A program made the position numbers and the translations under genes. A stretch of DNA of 64,000 nt from contig OZ024733.1 in the NCBI GenBank assembly GCA_964016875.1, forward strand, positions 6,688,984 through 6,752,983, in the 5' to 3' direction. Below, one piece after another: positions 11,630 through 23,059 of the stretch (positions are counted from its first letter, which is position 1; each line of letters begins with the position of its first letter). Under the pieces are notes generated by a model. The model ran no database searches, was not told the origin of the DNA, and was given only the letters and a program-made list of their open reading frames with translations. Source of the DNA: Fallopia convolvulus. Its lineage: Eukaryota > Streptophyta > Magnoliopsida > Caryophyllales > Polygonaceae.

Positions 11630-11890
11630 TGGAGATGGAAGCTTTTGGTGAGGGTTTGATGTTGGAATTGGAGATGAAGATGGAAGATTAATGTGAGGGT
11701 TTGATGTTGGAATTGGAGATGAAGTCTCCTTTTATGGTTGGAAATGGATGACCACTTGTGATGTGCATGCATGACTCTTGTCATCAGAATAGTAAATGCT
11801 AATAGTGTCATCAGAATAGTATTATCAGAATAGTATTATCAGCATAGTAAAAGATATTAGTGAATCAGAATAGTAAATGATAATATTATT
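11630..11890. repeat. short tandem repeats
   Basis: Two neighbouring repeats lie here. One is two copies of a unit starting GTGAGGGTTTGATGTTGG (about 11653-11725). The other is a run of ATCAGAATAGTA-type 12-13-mers (11783-11880). They are non-coding and lie within the CACTA remnant. Confidence 0.7.
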
Positions 11891-12028
11891 ATCTGTATCC
11901 GTCTCACTCTCAAACTCCCCCTCAGACATTTCACTAGACGTCTCTGCTTGTTCCTCAACGAGATGATCCTCTCCGTTTGGGTCATTTAGCGGACCAAGTG
12001 GATCATTATCATGTGTGTCGTCGATAAC

Positions 12029-13610
12029 TCATGGAAGTGAAGAATCATGTTGAAATGCCTCTTCAACGACAACCTCTTGTGAAGCACTCTCATTAGGGTC
12101 TACGCACGTACCTTCATCGGGCCACACACGTGAATTCACTTTACAAACCTCTAACCCTTCAGTATATGCATGCCTCATCTTCGGGTAATCGAGGAAATAA
12201 ACTTGAGTGGCTTGATGTGCTAAGATGTAATGATCTTTTGTTCTCAATATTTTATGTCTATGAACATCGACAAGCTTTAGATGAGGGTGATTGCGTATTC
12301 CTCCACGAATTCTAGTGTAAAACCACGAACAATTAAAGATAATAGGGCACTTGACAATTGGAGATATGTAATTCAGCTCAATTATTTCCTCTAGTACACC
12401 ATAGAAGTCCTCCTCGTCAGTGCTGAAGCTTTGTCCTAGAACACAAACTCCACTACTGTGAGTAGCCTCGGTTGATGCGTGTGCCTTCGTGTGGAATCGA
12501 TAACCGTTCACAAAATAACAAGGATATGTCCTCACTTTTTTAGAGGGTCCATGAGCTAGTGTTGCAATGTTAGGATCTATAATTGCTGGATTGTCAGCCT
12601 GCATGTGGATCGAGGAAATAATTAACATTTTTGAACAATTTTAAATTAAATTGAAATTAATTTAGGAAATTCTTACGTGGGAATAGAACTAGAGGAAAAA
12701 GTGTCTTTCCAAAATCTTTTGCTCTTCAGTGTCGTTTATTATTGGATTTGACGGCCGCACGAAGTTTGTCAAATAGTATCTATCAAAGAGCAATAATGCA
12801 CATATATTAAGCACTTGCTTTATTCAAATCAACATATAATTAACTATTGGAGATTATAGAAACTTACTCAATATAGGGTTCCACTGGAAGTGTGCAACTC
12901 ACGTTGTGGGCGATATCCATATGATTACTCGCAACATGCGAGTTAAAATAATACGAGAAAAAGGTGGACGTCTCCTGAATGAGATAGGCACTACAAATTG
13001 AGCCCTCAACTTTGGCTTTATTGCCAACTGTATCCTTCAGCCTTTTTAGGAACCTACAATATATATTGAAGATCATGTGTTATACAAGTTATATAATTGT
13101 ACATACCTTTCTTTTGGATACGTCCATCTATAATTGACAGGGCCACAAAGCGCTCCATTGAATCAAATAACGCGGGGGGCGGGGGGGGGGGGGGGAAGGG
13201 GGAAGATACGCTCCAGGTTGCACAAAATTATTGGTATTTCCTTATGCAACTGCATAACCACCTCATGATTAAGCTCGTAACACGTCAGGTCCCAAAAGAA
13301 CGCACTTAGCTGAGCAATGGGCTCCCAGACTTTGTCATCAAGAAATGCTCGAAAAGCAACAGGCATCAACCTTTGCATAAACACATGACAATCATGGTTC
13401 TTCATCCCAAAGAGTCTATGCTTGTGCAAGTCAATGCAGCGGCTCAAGTTGGACACGTAGCCATCCGGGAAGCACCTGTTTTTCATGACGATCTAGTTCA
13501 TAGCAAGCCTTTGGGTACCTATTGTCCTCCTCGTTGGGTTCCAACTCCAGACGCTTGCACAATTCCTTTAGGTATATATGATGAAATAGAGGCAACTTTA
13601 CCAAATATTG
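12029..13610 (-). pseudogene. CACTA TNP2-type transposase remnant (DUF4218 and DUF4216 regions)
   Basis: Three minus-strand pieces appear in the order found in plant CACTA transposases. 13610-13163 has FPDGYVSNLSRC, NHDCHVFMQRLMP and ILCNLERIFP, typical of DUF4218. 13056-12878 has LKDTVGNKAKVEGSI and AYLIQE, the linker region. 12628-12029 has LEEIIELNY, FNCSWFY and HQATQVYFLDYP, typical of DUF4216. The N-terminal catalytic Transposase_21 domain is missing: only about 100 bp separate this coding sequence from the element terminus. A 15-base G run at 13181-13195 replaces the codons after ERIFP. The protein would normally bind CACTA ends and excise the element; this copy cannot. Confidence 0.85.
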
Positions 13611-13752
13611 TTGTTAGCGACCATGTGGTCGCCTAAAACGCGGGATGTTACCCGCCAAAACTTCTGATCCATGTCTGTGACCATGTGGTCGCTAAAATAT
13701 GGTCGTTAATCCGCAGAATGGTGTAGTGCATCTTCTCTCAATGGATTTTCCT

Positions 13753-13771
13753 CGCCAGGCTTTGCTACCAA
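13753..13771 (-). promoter_or_regulatory. Copia-B primer-binding site
   Basis: Directly inside the 5' LTR the minus strand reads TTTGGTAGCAAAGCCTGG. This resembles the initiator-Met tRNA complement TGGTATCAGAGCC with two substitutions, the normal primer for Copia reverse transcription. Confidence 0.7.
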
Positions 13772-13772
13772 A

Positions 13773-14132
13773 TGTTACAAATCTTACTTGTATTTGAGAG
13801 TTTTGATAGTTGAATTTGATCAAGAAAAAAGGAGAATATTTTTTTTGGTTGGTGTGGAGCTCTAACTGGGTACCATCACCGTTTTTCATTTATATTATAG
13901 CAATAATACAAATGCTACAATTTAGGAACTAAAATGCACGAAATCAGAAAACTACCTCCTACTAACTAGTGCAGTACTCGCACTTACATTATGACTAAGC
14001 TAAAAGAATTAATTACAAAATTCTAAATTGTTTTGAATATCAAACCTCTTGACACTACGTGTACTAGAGTCTTGATTTCATGAGCATAATAGAAATCTTA
14101 GTCTATAACTAACAAAAAGCTTAAACATGACA
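13773..14132 (-). repeat. Copia-B 5' LTR
   Basis: 360 bp matching 1003-1361. It is followed by AAGAT at 14133-14137, the second target duplication. Substitutions between the two LTRs are visible in several places, so this element is older than the gag-only element nested in it. Confidence 0.92.
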
Positions 14133-14428
14133 AAGATAATAGTTTGATGCATACTAAGTAGGGCTGGGAAAAAAAACCGTAACCGAAAAACCGAACCGAA
14201 AAACCGATCACTTTTTACGGTTAATCGAACTGAAATTTTTTATTTACCAGTTACGGTGAACCAACAGATACTTTAAACGGTTCAACGGTTCGGAAACGGT
14301 TATTAATATTTTCGCTGGCGGTTAACCGATTAACCGATAATATTTTTAATATATTGTATGTTTTTATATATCTAATTAGTTTTAGACATACAACGAAATT
14401 AGTAGCAAACAGTCCATAAAGTACTCAT

Positions 14429-14952
14429 TGTTTTGGGCAGATTCACCACACAAACGTGTTACCTGCTAAGATGAGGGAGTCCTAACCAAAGAGTAATAGC
14501 AACGCGTTATAAACTACGAGTAAGACGTAAAGTAAAATAGAAGACAAGAAAATAGGAGCAAGAAAGTTGTAATATTTGTATTATGATTGTGGTTGCAGAT
14601 GAATCTTTTGTCAACACAAACAAACACTTGAATGAAACAGAATGAATGGACTAGAATGAATTGAGCTTTGGGCAATTGACTTCGAGTGCAAGCGTCGATG
14701 ATGCCTCTATGTCTGCCTCGTCCTTATTTTATAGCCTTCTCCTCAATTTGGACCGTTGGTGAAACGCCTGACGTATCCCGAAGATCTTGCTATCGGCATG
14801 AATGGGGTAGCCGTTGAGGTGGTTGATTGCCGAATCCGAGATTTTCGCCACGCCTTGACTGCTTCTTTAGTTTTCTTCTCTAACGAATAACTTGGGCTAA
14901 TCGTCCTGGGCTTGCGACGTTCTTTTGGGCTGGATTTCGGAGAGGCCCAACA
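14429..14952 (-). repeat. Tat-Gypsy 3' LTR
   Basis: On the minus strand it starts TGTTGGGCCTCTCC and ends GCCCAAAACA. Immediately before its start, the minus strand reads TTTTTGAGGGGGTAT, a polypurine tract (complement at 14953-14967). A TATA-like CTATAAAATAAGG lies near 14730. The left flank CTCAT has no partner on the right, consistent with loss of the 5' LTR. Confidence 0.75.
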
Positions 14953-15162
14953 ATACCCCCTCAAAAACCTGGGAAAATTCCCTCCATCCTCTTTTCTAGG
15001 GTTTTTGATTTTACCACCTTGGAAGTTGTAGCGAGTAAAGACGTGTCCCATCAATCCCTATTTATAGCAGTCATGATGATCTCTTGAGACCTCAACTGCG
15101 CTTACCGGTGTCTAGGTACGTCTCCTTTCTCTTCATTTTCCATCTTCTTCCTCTTCTCAATT

Positions 15163-16929
15163 ATGGCGACTTTCAGTTCTTCCCCGAAACCTTCTCTTTA
15201 CTGTCTTTAACCCATCGCTCCTCCTTCTCTAACTTCATCCAAGATCCTCACCCCATACCATCAGAAAAATACTACCTCGGAGGACCCTCATATCTTCACT
15301 TTTTGCGTTGGCTTTCCTTCGTCCGTAGAGATATTCTCTCCTCCTCATGGGATCTGGGCTGATTTCTATGTTGATGACTGGGTATGCTTGTACGAGTACC
15401 CCTTTTGCATCGGCCATTGTTTCCCCTTCTCCCCATTGGTTATCGATTTCCTTACCACTCTCAATGTTTCTCCCGGGCAAATACTTCCTCAAGTTTGGAG
15501 GTTGTTGCTGTCTGTTGACCTGTTATGCTCCTCTCACAGCCTTCCCTTCAAAGCTGCCGACTTTTTCTACAACTATCGCCTTTCCAAAGGTGGCCCTGGC
15601 CGCTTGACTTTAAAAACCTTTCAAGACAAGTCTGACTTGATCTTCAATATTTCGAAATCTGATTGGGGCTGGGCTGACAAATTTTTCTTCGTAAAGCTAT
15701 CTTCTTTGAAAATTTACACGACTTTCTTCAAAGCTCGATGGCGTTCAACAGGTAGTGTTTCTCTTTACCACTTCTGCTTTGTTCAATCGTTTCTAGCCGT
15801 CAATTGTCTCTATCTTAAATGCAGAAAATCTGACCCCTCCTCAGCCTCGCAAAGTATCGGCCCAAGTTATCTCCCATATTGAAGCTATCCCGCTGGAAGA
15901 TAGATCTTACCCTAAGTTGGTGAAGGTGTGCTTTGTTGCCTCCGTGGATACTGAGATGTCAAGTAAGTTTTCTTCCCCCTTTACTCCTTACTTTGACGTC
16001 ATTACTTCTTGTAATTTCTTCATCTGCATGTTACCAGGTTCCAGGACCACTCGCTCCACTACGACATTACCACTATGGAACGAGTAGAAGCTCGAAAGAA
16101 GAGGAAAGCTGAAACGGCATCAACCGCTGATACTTCCTTAGTGGTATCCATTCCCAAGAAATCATTCGAGGCTAGGTTGTCTCCCCTAAGAAGAAAGCTT
16201 GCTCGAACCTATCTGATCTCCCAAAGATGATGATGTCACTAGACATGGCGACAGAGAAGTGTCTGAGCTCCTTAGAACCTCTCCATGTGGACTGCTCTCG
16301 AGGCGGGGAAAACCGGTCTTCTCTTCCGGAATTCTTTGGCGAAATCCTTGCAGCTTAGTGGCAGGTTTGTTTATTTTGACCTGTTGGTGCTTTTTAGTTC
16401 ATCTCTTCCCCTTGTGTATGATGTTCTACTTTTCATTTAGGGTTTGCAACTTTCGCTTTCTGCTTTTGAGACTTTCAAAGATTTGTCGGACCAACTAGCA
16501 TAGAGCAAGATCAGCCTTCAGCTTGAAAAAGACAAAAGTACCATCCTGGGGCATGAAAAGAACGCTCTAGAAAAGAAAGTACGAGAGTTGTCGGCCGACC
16601 TCGAAAAGGCATCAAAGGAGTCCAAAGAATGGGAGGAGAAGTTTATGGTTTCCTCAGGTAAAGAGGCTGCTCTTGCTAAAGAGATTGAAGACACTGCAGA
16701 TTATTGGTCGTGCAGAGCTCGGGTGGAGATGATGGAGGAATTTGCAGCTAGGAAACATACCTCCTGGGATGCAGTGAAGGAAAGAGAACTGTTTGAGAGT
16801 CTGTTTTCTGATGAAGTAATCGCAACCAAGAAGTCCTCAGTCGTCGACGACATCGCTTTCGTCGCCAAGGAAGTAGCCCAAGTGGAGCTGGAGAATCAGA
16901 AGGTCGATGAAGATGCTTTTAAAGACTGA
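15163..16929 (+). pseudogene. antisense ORF of the Tat element (putative gypsy-type transposon domain)
   Basis: The plus strand encodes an intron-containing gene opposite in direction to gag-pol. From an ATG at 15163 one frame runs to 15751, broken by a TAA at 15208. It contains FSPLVIDFLTTLNVSPGQ, RLLLSVDLL and DWGWADKFFFV, matching the pattern of plant 'putative gypsy type transposon' proteins (Transposase_28 family). GT-AG boundaries fit 15751/15825 and 15962/16038. A basic stretch (ARKKRKAE) and a strongly charged coiled-coil C-terminus ending in VDEDAFKD at 16929 follow, with frame slips between. A TATA-like TATTTATAG lies near 15059. The function of such antisense genes is unknown. 16930-17577 holds only 3'-UTR-like sequence and the last codons of the opposing pol. 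Confidence 0.7.
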
Positions 16930-17599
16930 TCCTTCTTATTCCTTTCTAGAACATTAAGTATTTCAGTACCCCCGGTGTGTCGGGGTTTGACATTTTAGCT
17001 GATGTATGGCTTCTTGTTTTTAGGGCCTTTGTGAACAACTTTTACCCCTTGTTTTTGCTGGTTTTTTAGGGGTTATATTATGAATGTTGTTTTAGTACTT
17101 GTATGGTTTTGGATCTGTTTTTGTCTTTTTTGCAGGTGATACAGGTTTGCTACTGAGGAATGAGGACCGACATGTTCTAAGAAGATCGTTAGTGGTTTTG
17201 ATTGAATTTCGTTGTAATAGCGCTTTTGTATAGGATACTAAGAGAGAGATTAATGTACTTGACAGAATGTAAATACTTGTGTTCTATAAACTTGTGAATT
17301 GATTACAAGCATCTTGTGAAAACTCTTCTTGCTCTAGTGTTAGCTTTACGCGTTCTCATCTCTCGCTCCTTGTGACTAGTCGTTGTGTGCACAGCGTTGC
17401 CTGATCGTAAGGCGAGGGCCTATGTTTTGGCCTGTAACGTCACAAGGCGTCCCTTGTTAGTTTTTGTAAGACCGTCGTTGCTTTATGTGTGTAGAATGAA
17501 GCAAAAATAAAAGGTAAAAGGAATGAAGTGTGTAGTATGTACCTTGTTTTGATTTGTTTGTTTAGACGTGATACAACTTCCACTACTACAATTAAGGCC

Positions 17600-17720
17600 T
17601 TTTGCAGCGGGTTGTGGTGGCGGTTAGGGAAATGTGGCGGTTTTGGCAGCGGTTAGAGATATTCTAGTGGTTTGTGGTGGCGGTTCAGGTTATAGTGGCG
17701 GTTTTGGGGGCGGTTTTCTA
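17600..17720 (+). repeat. left subterminal repeats of the Pack-CACTA
   Basis: Six or more copies of GTGGCGGTT or GCAGCGGTT variants lie within about 120 bp. Arrays like this at both ends are the transposase-binding sites of CACTA elements. Confidence 0.8.
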
Positions 17721-18846
17721 TTGCCTCAGTAGTGCAGCGGTTATTTTATTGTATAGATGCGGTTTTGAGATAAGTAGGATTTTAATAAAAGCGGGCTTTT
17801 TATTATTGCGCGGGGGGCGAAATTTCAAGGCGCCTTTTGATAAGTGTGGTCAGCCCAAACACAGATCTGGGAAATTCAGAAATTAGGTTTAAGCACGATA
17901 GAGCAGAAGAGAGAGACGTCGTACGAAGGGGCCGAGAATCTAGAATTCGATTAGGTTCCTGATTCAATCGAGCAAAGGGAGGAGCAATACTTGCAATGGG
18001 TTAGAGATTTGGAAGAGAAAGGAAACGTATGAGGCTATGGTGATATGTTTCTGCATAAGAACTAGATCTAGTTCCTCTTGAATTTTATTTTTTAGCTTAG
18101 CGGTTGATTTCATTTGACTTTTTGTTCTGTTTTGTTTGGTTCAGTTGATGATTGATACCATTTGGCATAAATCTCCTCATTCTAACCGGAATACAAGGAA
18201 AAGAGAAGAGACAATGGTTTAGGGTTCTAAAGACGAGAGAGATGCGGCCGCTTGAAGACTTGTTTGGTGAACGATTGAAGACCAATTTTTTGAGGGGAAG
18301 AAGAAATTACAAGAGAAATTTGTTGAGGGGAAGAAGTAATTAAGAGAGAAATTTCTCGAGGAGAAGAAGAAAGAGAGACCAATTGGGCATGCGATTGAAG
18401 ATCGAGTTGCGGTATGTCCTCTTCTCAATCTTTAGTGTTGAATGTGTTTAGGTTGATGCTGAATTTTTTCTATTTGCACTAGTAGAGTGTAGTGTTGAGA
18501 ATTTTTGTGGTGATACTCAAAATTCTCATTTTGATAAAACTAGGCTTTAATTAAGACCAAGAAATTCTTATACTTGGTAGATCTAGCTTTCACAAAATCA
18601 TGTTGATGATTTAATCCCTTTGTAGTGCTGGTACGTTAAATAAACTAGTGATCTAGTTGTTGCAGGTATAAAATTAAAAAAAAAGAATGTTTCTAGTCAA
18701 GATTCCAAAAAATGTTACAGAGTTGTTTGAAAGTTCATTGTTAATTGGTTGAATGCAAAATTTTATAGAGTAATGTCCTCCTAAATGCGAATAGAAAAAT
18801 ATATCAATTTGGACTCATTGCTAATTAATCATTTTTGTGCTTGGCC

Positions 18847-19231
18847 ATGTCTCTCATGCTCTTCATGGAGCGGCTTTACATGGGTGTCGTCATCGTCCTG
18901 ATTAAGCTTTACTAGAAGAAGCCTCAGAACAAGTACAAGTTCGAGCCTATTCCTGACGATATTGAAATGGGAAGCTCTCAATTTCCTCATGTTCTCATCC
19001 AAATCCCCATGAACAATGAGATGGAGGTGCAATTTCCATCTTTCATCTTTCATTCTGTGTGTTTGGTTTAGTATTCAAATGTTGAAAAATTGGGAGTTGA
19101 GAGTATTTGGATTTTTGATTTGCTGCTATTAGGTTTACCAAATCTCAATTGGAGCAGCGTGTAATTTGTCGTGGCCAAGTGATTGGCTGGTGATACAAGT
19201 GCTGGATGATTCAATTGACCCTGTTATCAAG
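18847..19231 (+). pseudogene. CSLA: captured fragment of a CslA glucomannan 4-beta-mannosyltransferase gene
   Basis: Two exons with an intron are recognisable. Exon 18847-19026 encodes MLFMERLYMGVVIV, YKFEPIPDDIEMG and HVLIQIPMNNEME. Exon 19133-19231 encodes VYQISIGAACNLSWPSDW and VIQVLDDSIDPVIK. This is the N-terminal TM/glycosyltransferase start of cellulose synthase-like A, which makes mannan backbones in the Golgi. The intron has GT and AG ends (19027-19132). An in-frame TAG at 18913 interrupts the first exon, and the rest of the roughly 530-residue enzyme is absent. Keeping the intron shows capture at the DNA level. Confidence 0.88.
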
Positions 19232-19889
19232 GTATTGATATATATGATATATCACACCAGTTTACAAAATCTCAAGTGCTGGATGTCTTTGACTTGCTTC
19301 TCTCAAGGATTTTATTATAGTAATTACTCTATGATTAATGTAAAAAATAATTAGAATTTTCATAGTTGATTGATTATATCTATAAAAATAAAGTTGCAGC
19401 TGAGGTGGAGTTTGCCACTTTGTCTCATGGGTTTTTTGGCTAATGTCTTAATTTATAGTACTATTTTCCTAAACACATATCCTTATTTACTGAAAATATA
19501 TTATTTCTTTCCATTGATCATGATCTTTATGTTATGGCACTTTTACCAACTAAATATTACATTTTCTTGTTATCTTGTTCTTTTGTTATCTGGTTTAACT
19601 TCATGTTATCTCAAGTTGGACTAAATGGATTGGCGTGGTGGGATTTGCAATTCAGAAGCTGTGGAATCATTTCTCTTTGGTAATTCCACATTTTCTGAAA
19701 CATTGCAAGGAGCCGCATCCAATAATCAGTCTTCATTCAAATTCAAATCTGTGATATTTGCCGAGGATCCATGAGTAAGAGTGAACATGATATACCTTAG
19801 TAGAGTGAACATGATATACCTTGATAGTACAAGGAAGAATGAATAAATGCATAGTAGCACATTAACAAAAAGCTCCACTTTAAAGATAA

Positions 19890-20245
19890 ATGCAAACTGA
19901 CCAACCTTGTTCTTTAGAAGCAGAAGCATTGACTGCATCTTGTTCAGACATATTCTCTAAGCCAACTCCAAATTCAGTAGATGGCTGGTTCAGCATGATC
20001 TTTCTGCTGTCCAAGTCAGAATTTTCTTGATTATTGTGCAAATTACAAGGTTGAAGCATAGGCTTGCTTTTGAATAGTATATCTCCTTTGGCATCAAAAT
20101 TTGAGATCTCAAATGCTTCTATTCTTATAGAGTTCTGATCTCCCTCTTTCTCATAAAAAGAATTGATGTGAAGCTTCTTCTCAGCCTCTATCAATAGTTC
20201 AATTGATGATCTACCAACAAGAGATGTGCTCTCGGATACTAAGCA
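19890..20245 (-). pseudogene. unidentified exon-like fragment in the Pack-CACTA
   Basis: A minus-strand open frame of about 115 codons (including SSIELLIEAEKKLHINSFY and IRIEAFEISNFDAKGDI) ends near a possible GT donor at about 19895. Its codon use looks like a real plant exon rather than random DNA, but I do not recognise the protein. It lies between the CslA and oxidoreductase fragments in the opposite direction. Confidence 0.5.
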
Positions 20246-20458
20246 GTAGCCATTGACACTGGATTTTCATGATAATGATCAGGATATACTTTATCTTCTT
20301 GGCTTATGTAAATATGTTAATGCAATACGCTTGATTTTTTGCAAGTCTCTAACTTCTAATACACTGCTTCTTAAACTATTGTGCTGCAGCTATCACATCA
20401 ACTACTTCATCCTAATAGTTTTCATTCTTGTAAGCGAATAGTTTCATTCTCTTATGTT

Positions 20459-20556
20459 TTGCTAGTTCTTGGTGCAGATGGAGGAGTTGGGATTTCAGCT
20501 GTTCAGATTGGGAAGGTCTGTGGAGCTGTTGTCACAGCTGACAAAAAAAAGTGCTA
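20459..20556 (+). pseudogene. captured fragment of a quinone oxidoreductase-like gene
   Basis: The frame LLVLGADGGVGISAVQIGKV continues through CGAVVTAD, then hits a stop after a lysine run. This is the glycine-rich NAD(P)H-binding loop and following helix of zinc-independent MDR-type quinone oxidoreductases. Only about 30 codons are present, upstream and downstream exons are missing, and the right border is uncertain. Confidence 0.75.
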
Positions 20557-21750
20557 AGGCATTGAAAACAACCATACCAAATGTAAGTTCCGATGTCTTT
20601 ACTTTGTGAAAAGCAAACCCAAGTAACAGACCCCTTTATCTCATATTCTATATCATGACTAAAAAAGATAAGAAATTCTCCACTTGAAAGCCAAACTGAT
20701 TGCTCAACTTGTGCTTTGATGATGGCAAATGCAGAATTCTTTTTGGGAAAAAAAATAGTGCACTTTTCCTAGCAATATGCAAGTCGATCTCATTATTTCA
20801 AATGTGAAAAAGTTCTTAGTATTGAATATGCTAAATTCCTTATCACTTGAAACATTAAACATGAAGTTCCATCCTAAAATTCTAAGCTCTTAAAAAATTA
20901 ACTAATGAAAATCGAGATGAAACGGTTGTTTGAGAGTCGTACTCATTCCATCATCTAACCATTCACCTTCTTGGCAAATGTGGGCAAGCAGAAAATAGTT
21001 GAATGGAGACCATGCAGTAAATTATTATTAATAATAATGCATATAAATTGAGTCAACTTTTATTTTAATACAATAAGCTACTTTGCATTGTTCTTCCTTA
21101 ATTGATTCAAAGCTTCTGTTAAAATCCTTTAAAGATTTTTCAAAGAAAGTCTTTTGTCATCTCTTATATATAAGTTACATGTTGATAGTTCATACTACAT
21201 ACTATTTGTGCTATCATTGGCGTTTGTGTGCTTGTTTTCCTTATGTTCAACACAAAATAGGGCAGTTGCACAATTGTAGTATGTAAACCTAGCTGGGAGA
21301 ACTGAGTAGTTTTATGAAGTATCATGGTTGGTTAATGAAGCCAGCCATTGGTTCTAATTTTTCAAAATGTGGTCACTTAATGATGTTACTGTCATATGTA
21401 AAATATTAGCCTAGTAGGGAGCATTGAGTAGCTATGAAGTAATATTCAATAATTGTGATCTATTGGCTGGATTGCTTAAGTTGGGAAGTCCTTATAATGT
21501 AATTATCTTATTGTTGACTTTTTTTGTTGATATTTCCTACATAATGCTGCTATTGTCTTATCTAAACTAAATTCTGAGGTGGGGTGCTATCGTCAAATGT
21601 CATGCATTTGAAGATGCATTAGCTGAGACTTGTTCCAATCTATAAATCGAGTGATGCATTCCAAAAAATAACTTAGTACATACTTTTCTTGTTATTGGCT
21701 TAAATGTTTGTCTAAGAAGTTCTTCTCTTCAATTTTAACTCCCATGCAGT

Positions 21751-21829
21751 GGAAGGCTGGAAGCTTCATCTTTTTGAGCTCGAGGAGGAAATGAAGATCG
21801 ATCCTCCCGTCAAATACGTTCTTTATGAG
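21751..21829 (+). pseudogene. captured exon of a MYG1-family gene
   Basis: An exon bounded by a CCCATGCAG acceptor and a GAG/GTAATAG donor encodes GWKLHLFELEEEMKIDPP followed by VKYVLYE. That is a signature stretch of plant MYG1 (UPF0160) exonuclease-like proteins. Only this exon is present; flanking sequence is AT-rich intron-like DNA. Intact splice borders indicate capture from genomic DNA. Confidence 0.8.
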
Positions 21830-22374
21830 GTAATAGTTCTCTCATTTTCTTCACTGCTTCGGTTTGAAACTCTGCTAGTTTAACTCTTTTTTTAGCTCTA
21901 TAGGAGAAGTGAGGATCTTCTAATTGAGTATTTGGGTGCTGGAAAAGAGATCAAATGAGAAAGAGTAGTGTAGTGTAAATTACAGGTTTGAATGCTAGAG
22001 AGGAAGAGGTCTGATTGTGTTGGAATTGAATAGAAAGAGAAAGAGACCTGATTGTGTTGGAATTGTAGTGTAAATTATAGGTCGTGTAGTATTTAATATT
22101 TACAAACTTGAATATCTGTTGAACTATCTTTTTTTTTCCTTTCTATTTTTCCTTGAAGACTGCCAAGAGGTATTAATATGATATTTCTATGCTCATTGTC
22201 TTCAATTATTTTTAAGAATTCTGATTTGTCGCAATTGAATTTTACAATTTGAATTCTGTAATGTTTTTTTGTTGCACATGAAAAGATTGGGAATTAGGTT
22301 GTCTTGTTTGATGGTTGTATACCTTTGAACTGTTGTATGCCTTTGAAATGTTTTCATCTCCTTAGAATGCAAGG

Positions 22375-22550
22375 ATAGATGTATACCTTTGAGCTGTTGT
22401 ATATGATCGAATCATGAATTAGAATGTCGTTGTATAAAATCTGTTTGAAGCATGGCTGTTGTATATAAGAATGTTGTTGTGTAAAATCTGTTTGAAGCAT
22501 GGCTGGTGTATAAGAATGTTGTTTTATAAAATCCGTTTGAAGCATGGTAA
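22375..22550. repeat. tandem repeat, unit about 50 bp
   Basis: Three imperfect copies contain TAAAATCTGTTTGAAGCATGG, preceded by GAATGTTGTTGT, in the right half of the Pack-CACTA. Non-coding; the neighbouring ORF 22725-22997 (hydrophobic, 90 codons) has no recognisable family. Confidence 0.75.
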
Positions 22551-23059
22551 ACATTGAAATGTTATATATATAAGAATGCCGCTGCTTATGATACCATGTT
22601 TTGATTCATAAAAAGTTGTGAGACTATCAAAGTAGCTTATCTTTCTTATTCATTTTAATTTGCAGGTCCTTTTGGTTTGGTGATGATTAGGTTTCGTACA
22701 CGTATGGCCGACTAAGTATATTTTGTGGTAGGTATGCTTAGAAAGTGGTTAATTTGTACAATACTTATTGTTGCTTTTTGTCAATTCTGGACATTTGATG
22801 CAATGGAAGTTGCTTTGCTTTTGGCTTTGCTTTTGACTACTTTGATTGAATTGCTTGCTTTTGGTAGACACAAGCAAATTCAAGTTGGAACACTTTATGT
22901 AATTATTGGTGGTTTAATACTATTATGGTTTCTCATTTTTATTGAGATTTGTGGCTTTATTTATGTGCATGAATATGTTATAAAATATTTCATATGATAT
23001 ATTATTTAATTTAGTAGGAATATATTAGAAAATAACCCAACAAATTATATTAAAATTGC

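Larger units (their letters stand above)
10680..13729 (-). mobile_element. CACTA (En/Spm) element remnant
   Basis: The right end reads CAGAATGGTGTAGTG at 13715-13729, a CACTA terminus on the minus strand (CACTACACCATTCTG), followed by CAT. GCGACCATGTGGTCGC palindromes at 13616-13700 are subterminal repeats of the kind bound by CACTA transposase. A broken TNP2-type transposase lies inside. No matching left CACTA end was found, so the element is truncated or rearranged. It may extend left through the GA-rich and CAA-rich blocks to about 6568. It sits in the Copia-B 5' leader. Confidence 0.75.
1003..14132 (-). mobile_element. Ty1/Copia retrotransposon (element Copia-B) with nested insertions
   Basis: Two near-identical LTRs of about 360 bp (1003-1361 and 13773-14132) are flanked by a 5-bp duplication AAGAT at 998-1002 and 14133-14137, which proves one insertion event. 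Gag, protease, integrase, reverse transcriptase and RNase H remnants read on the minus strand in Copia order (integrase before RT). The element is not autonomous: pol has stops, frameshifts and an integrase deletion, and foreign sequence interrupts it at 4196-5712 and about 6568-13729. Pol motifs resemble Tnt1-like Copia polyproteins; the exact lineage is uncertain. Confidence 0.93.

Noticed and set aside
22725..22997. 90-codon ORF in the Pack-CACTA as a gene
   Set aside because: Hydrophobic and ATG-started, but no family recognised and no splice or promoter signals; left as unassigned.
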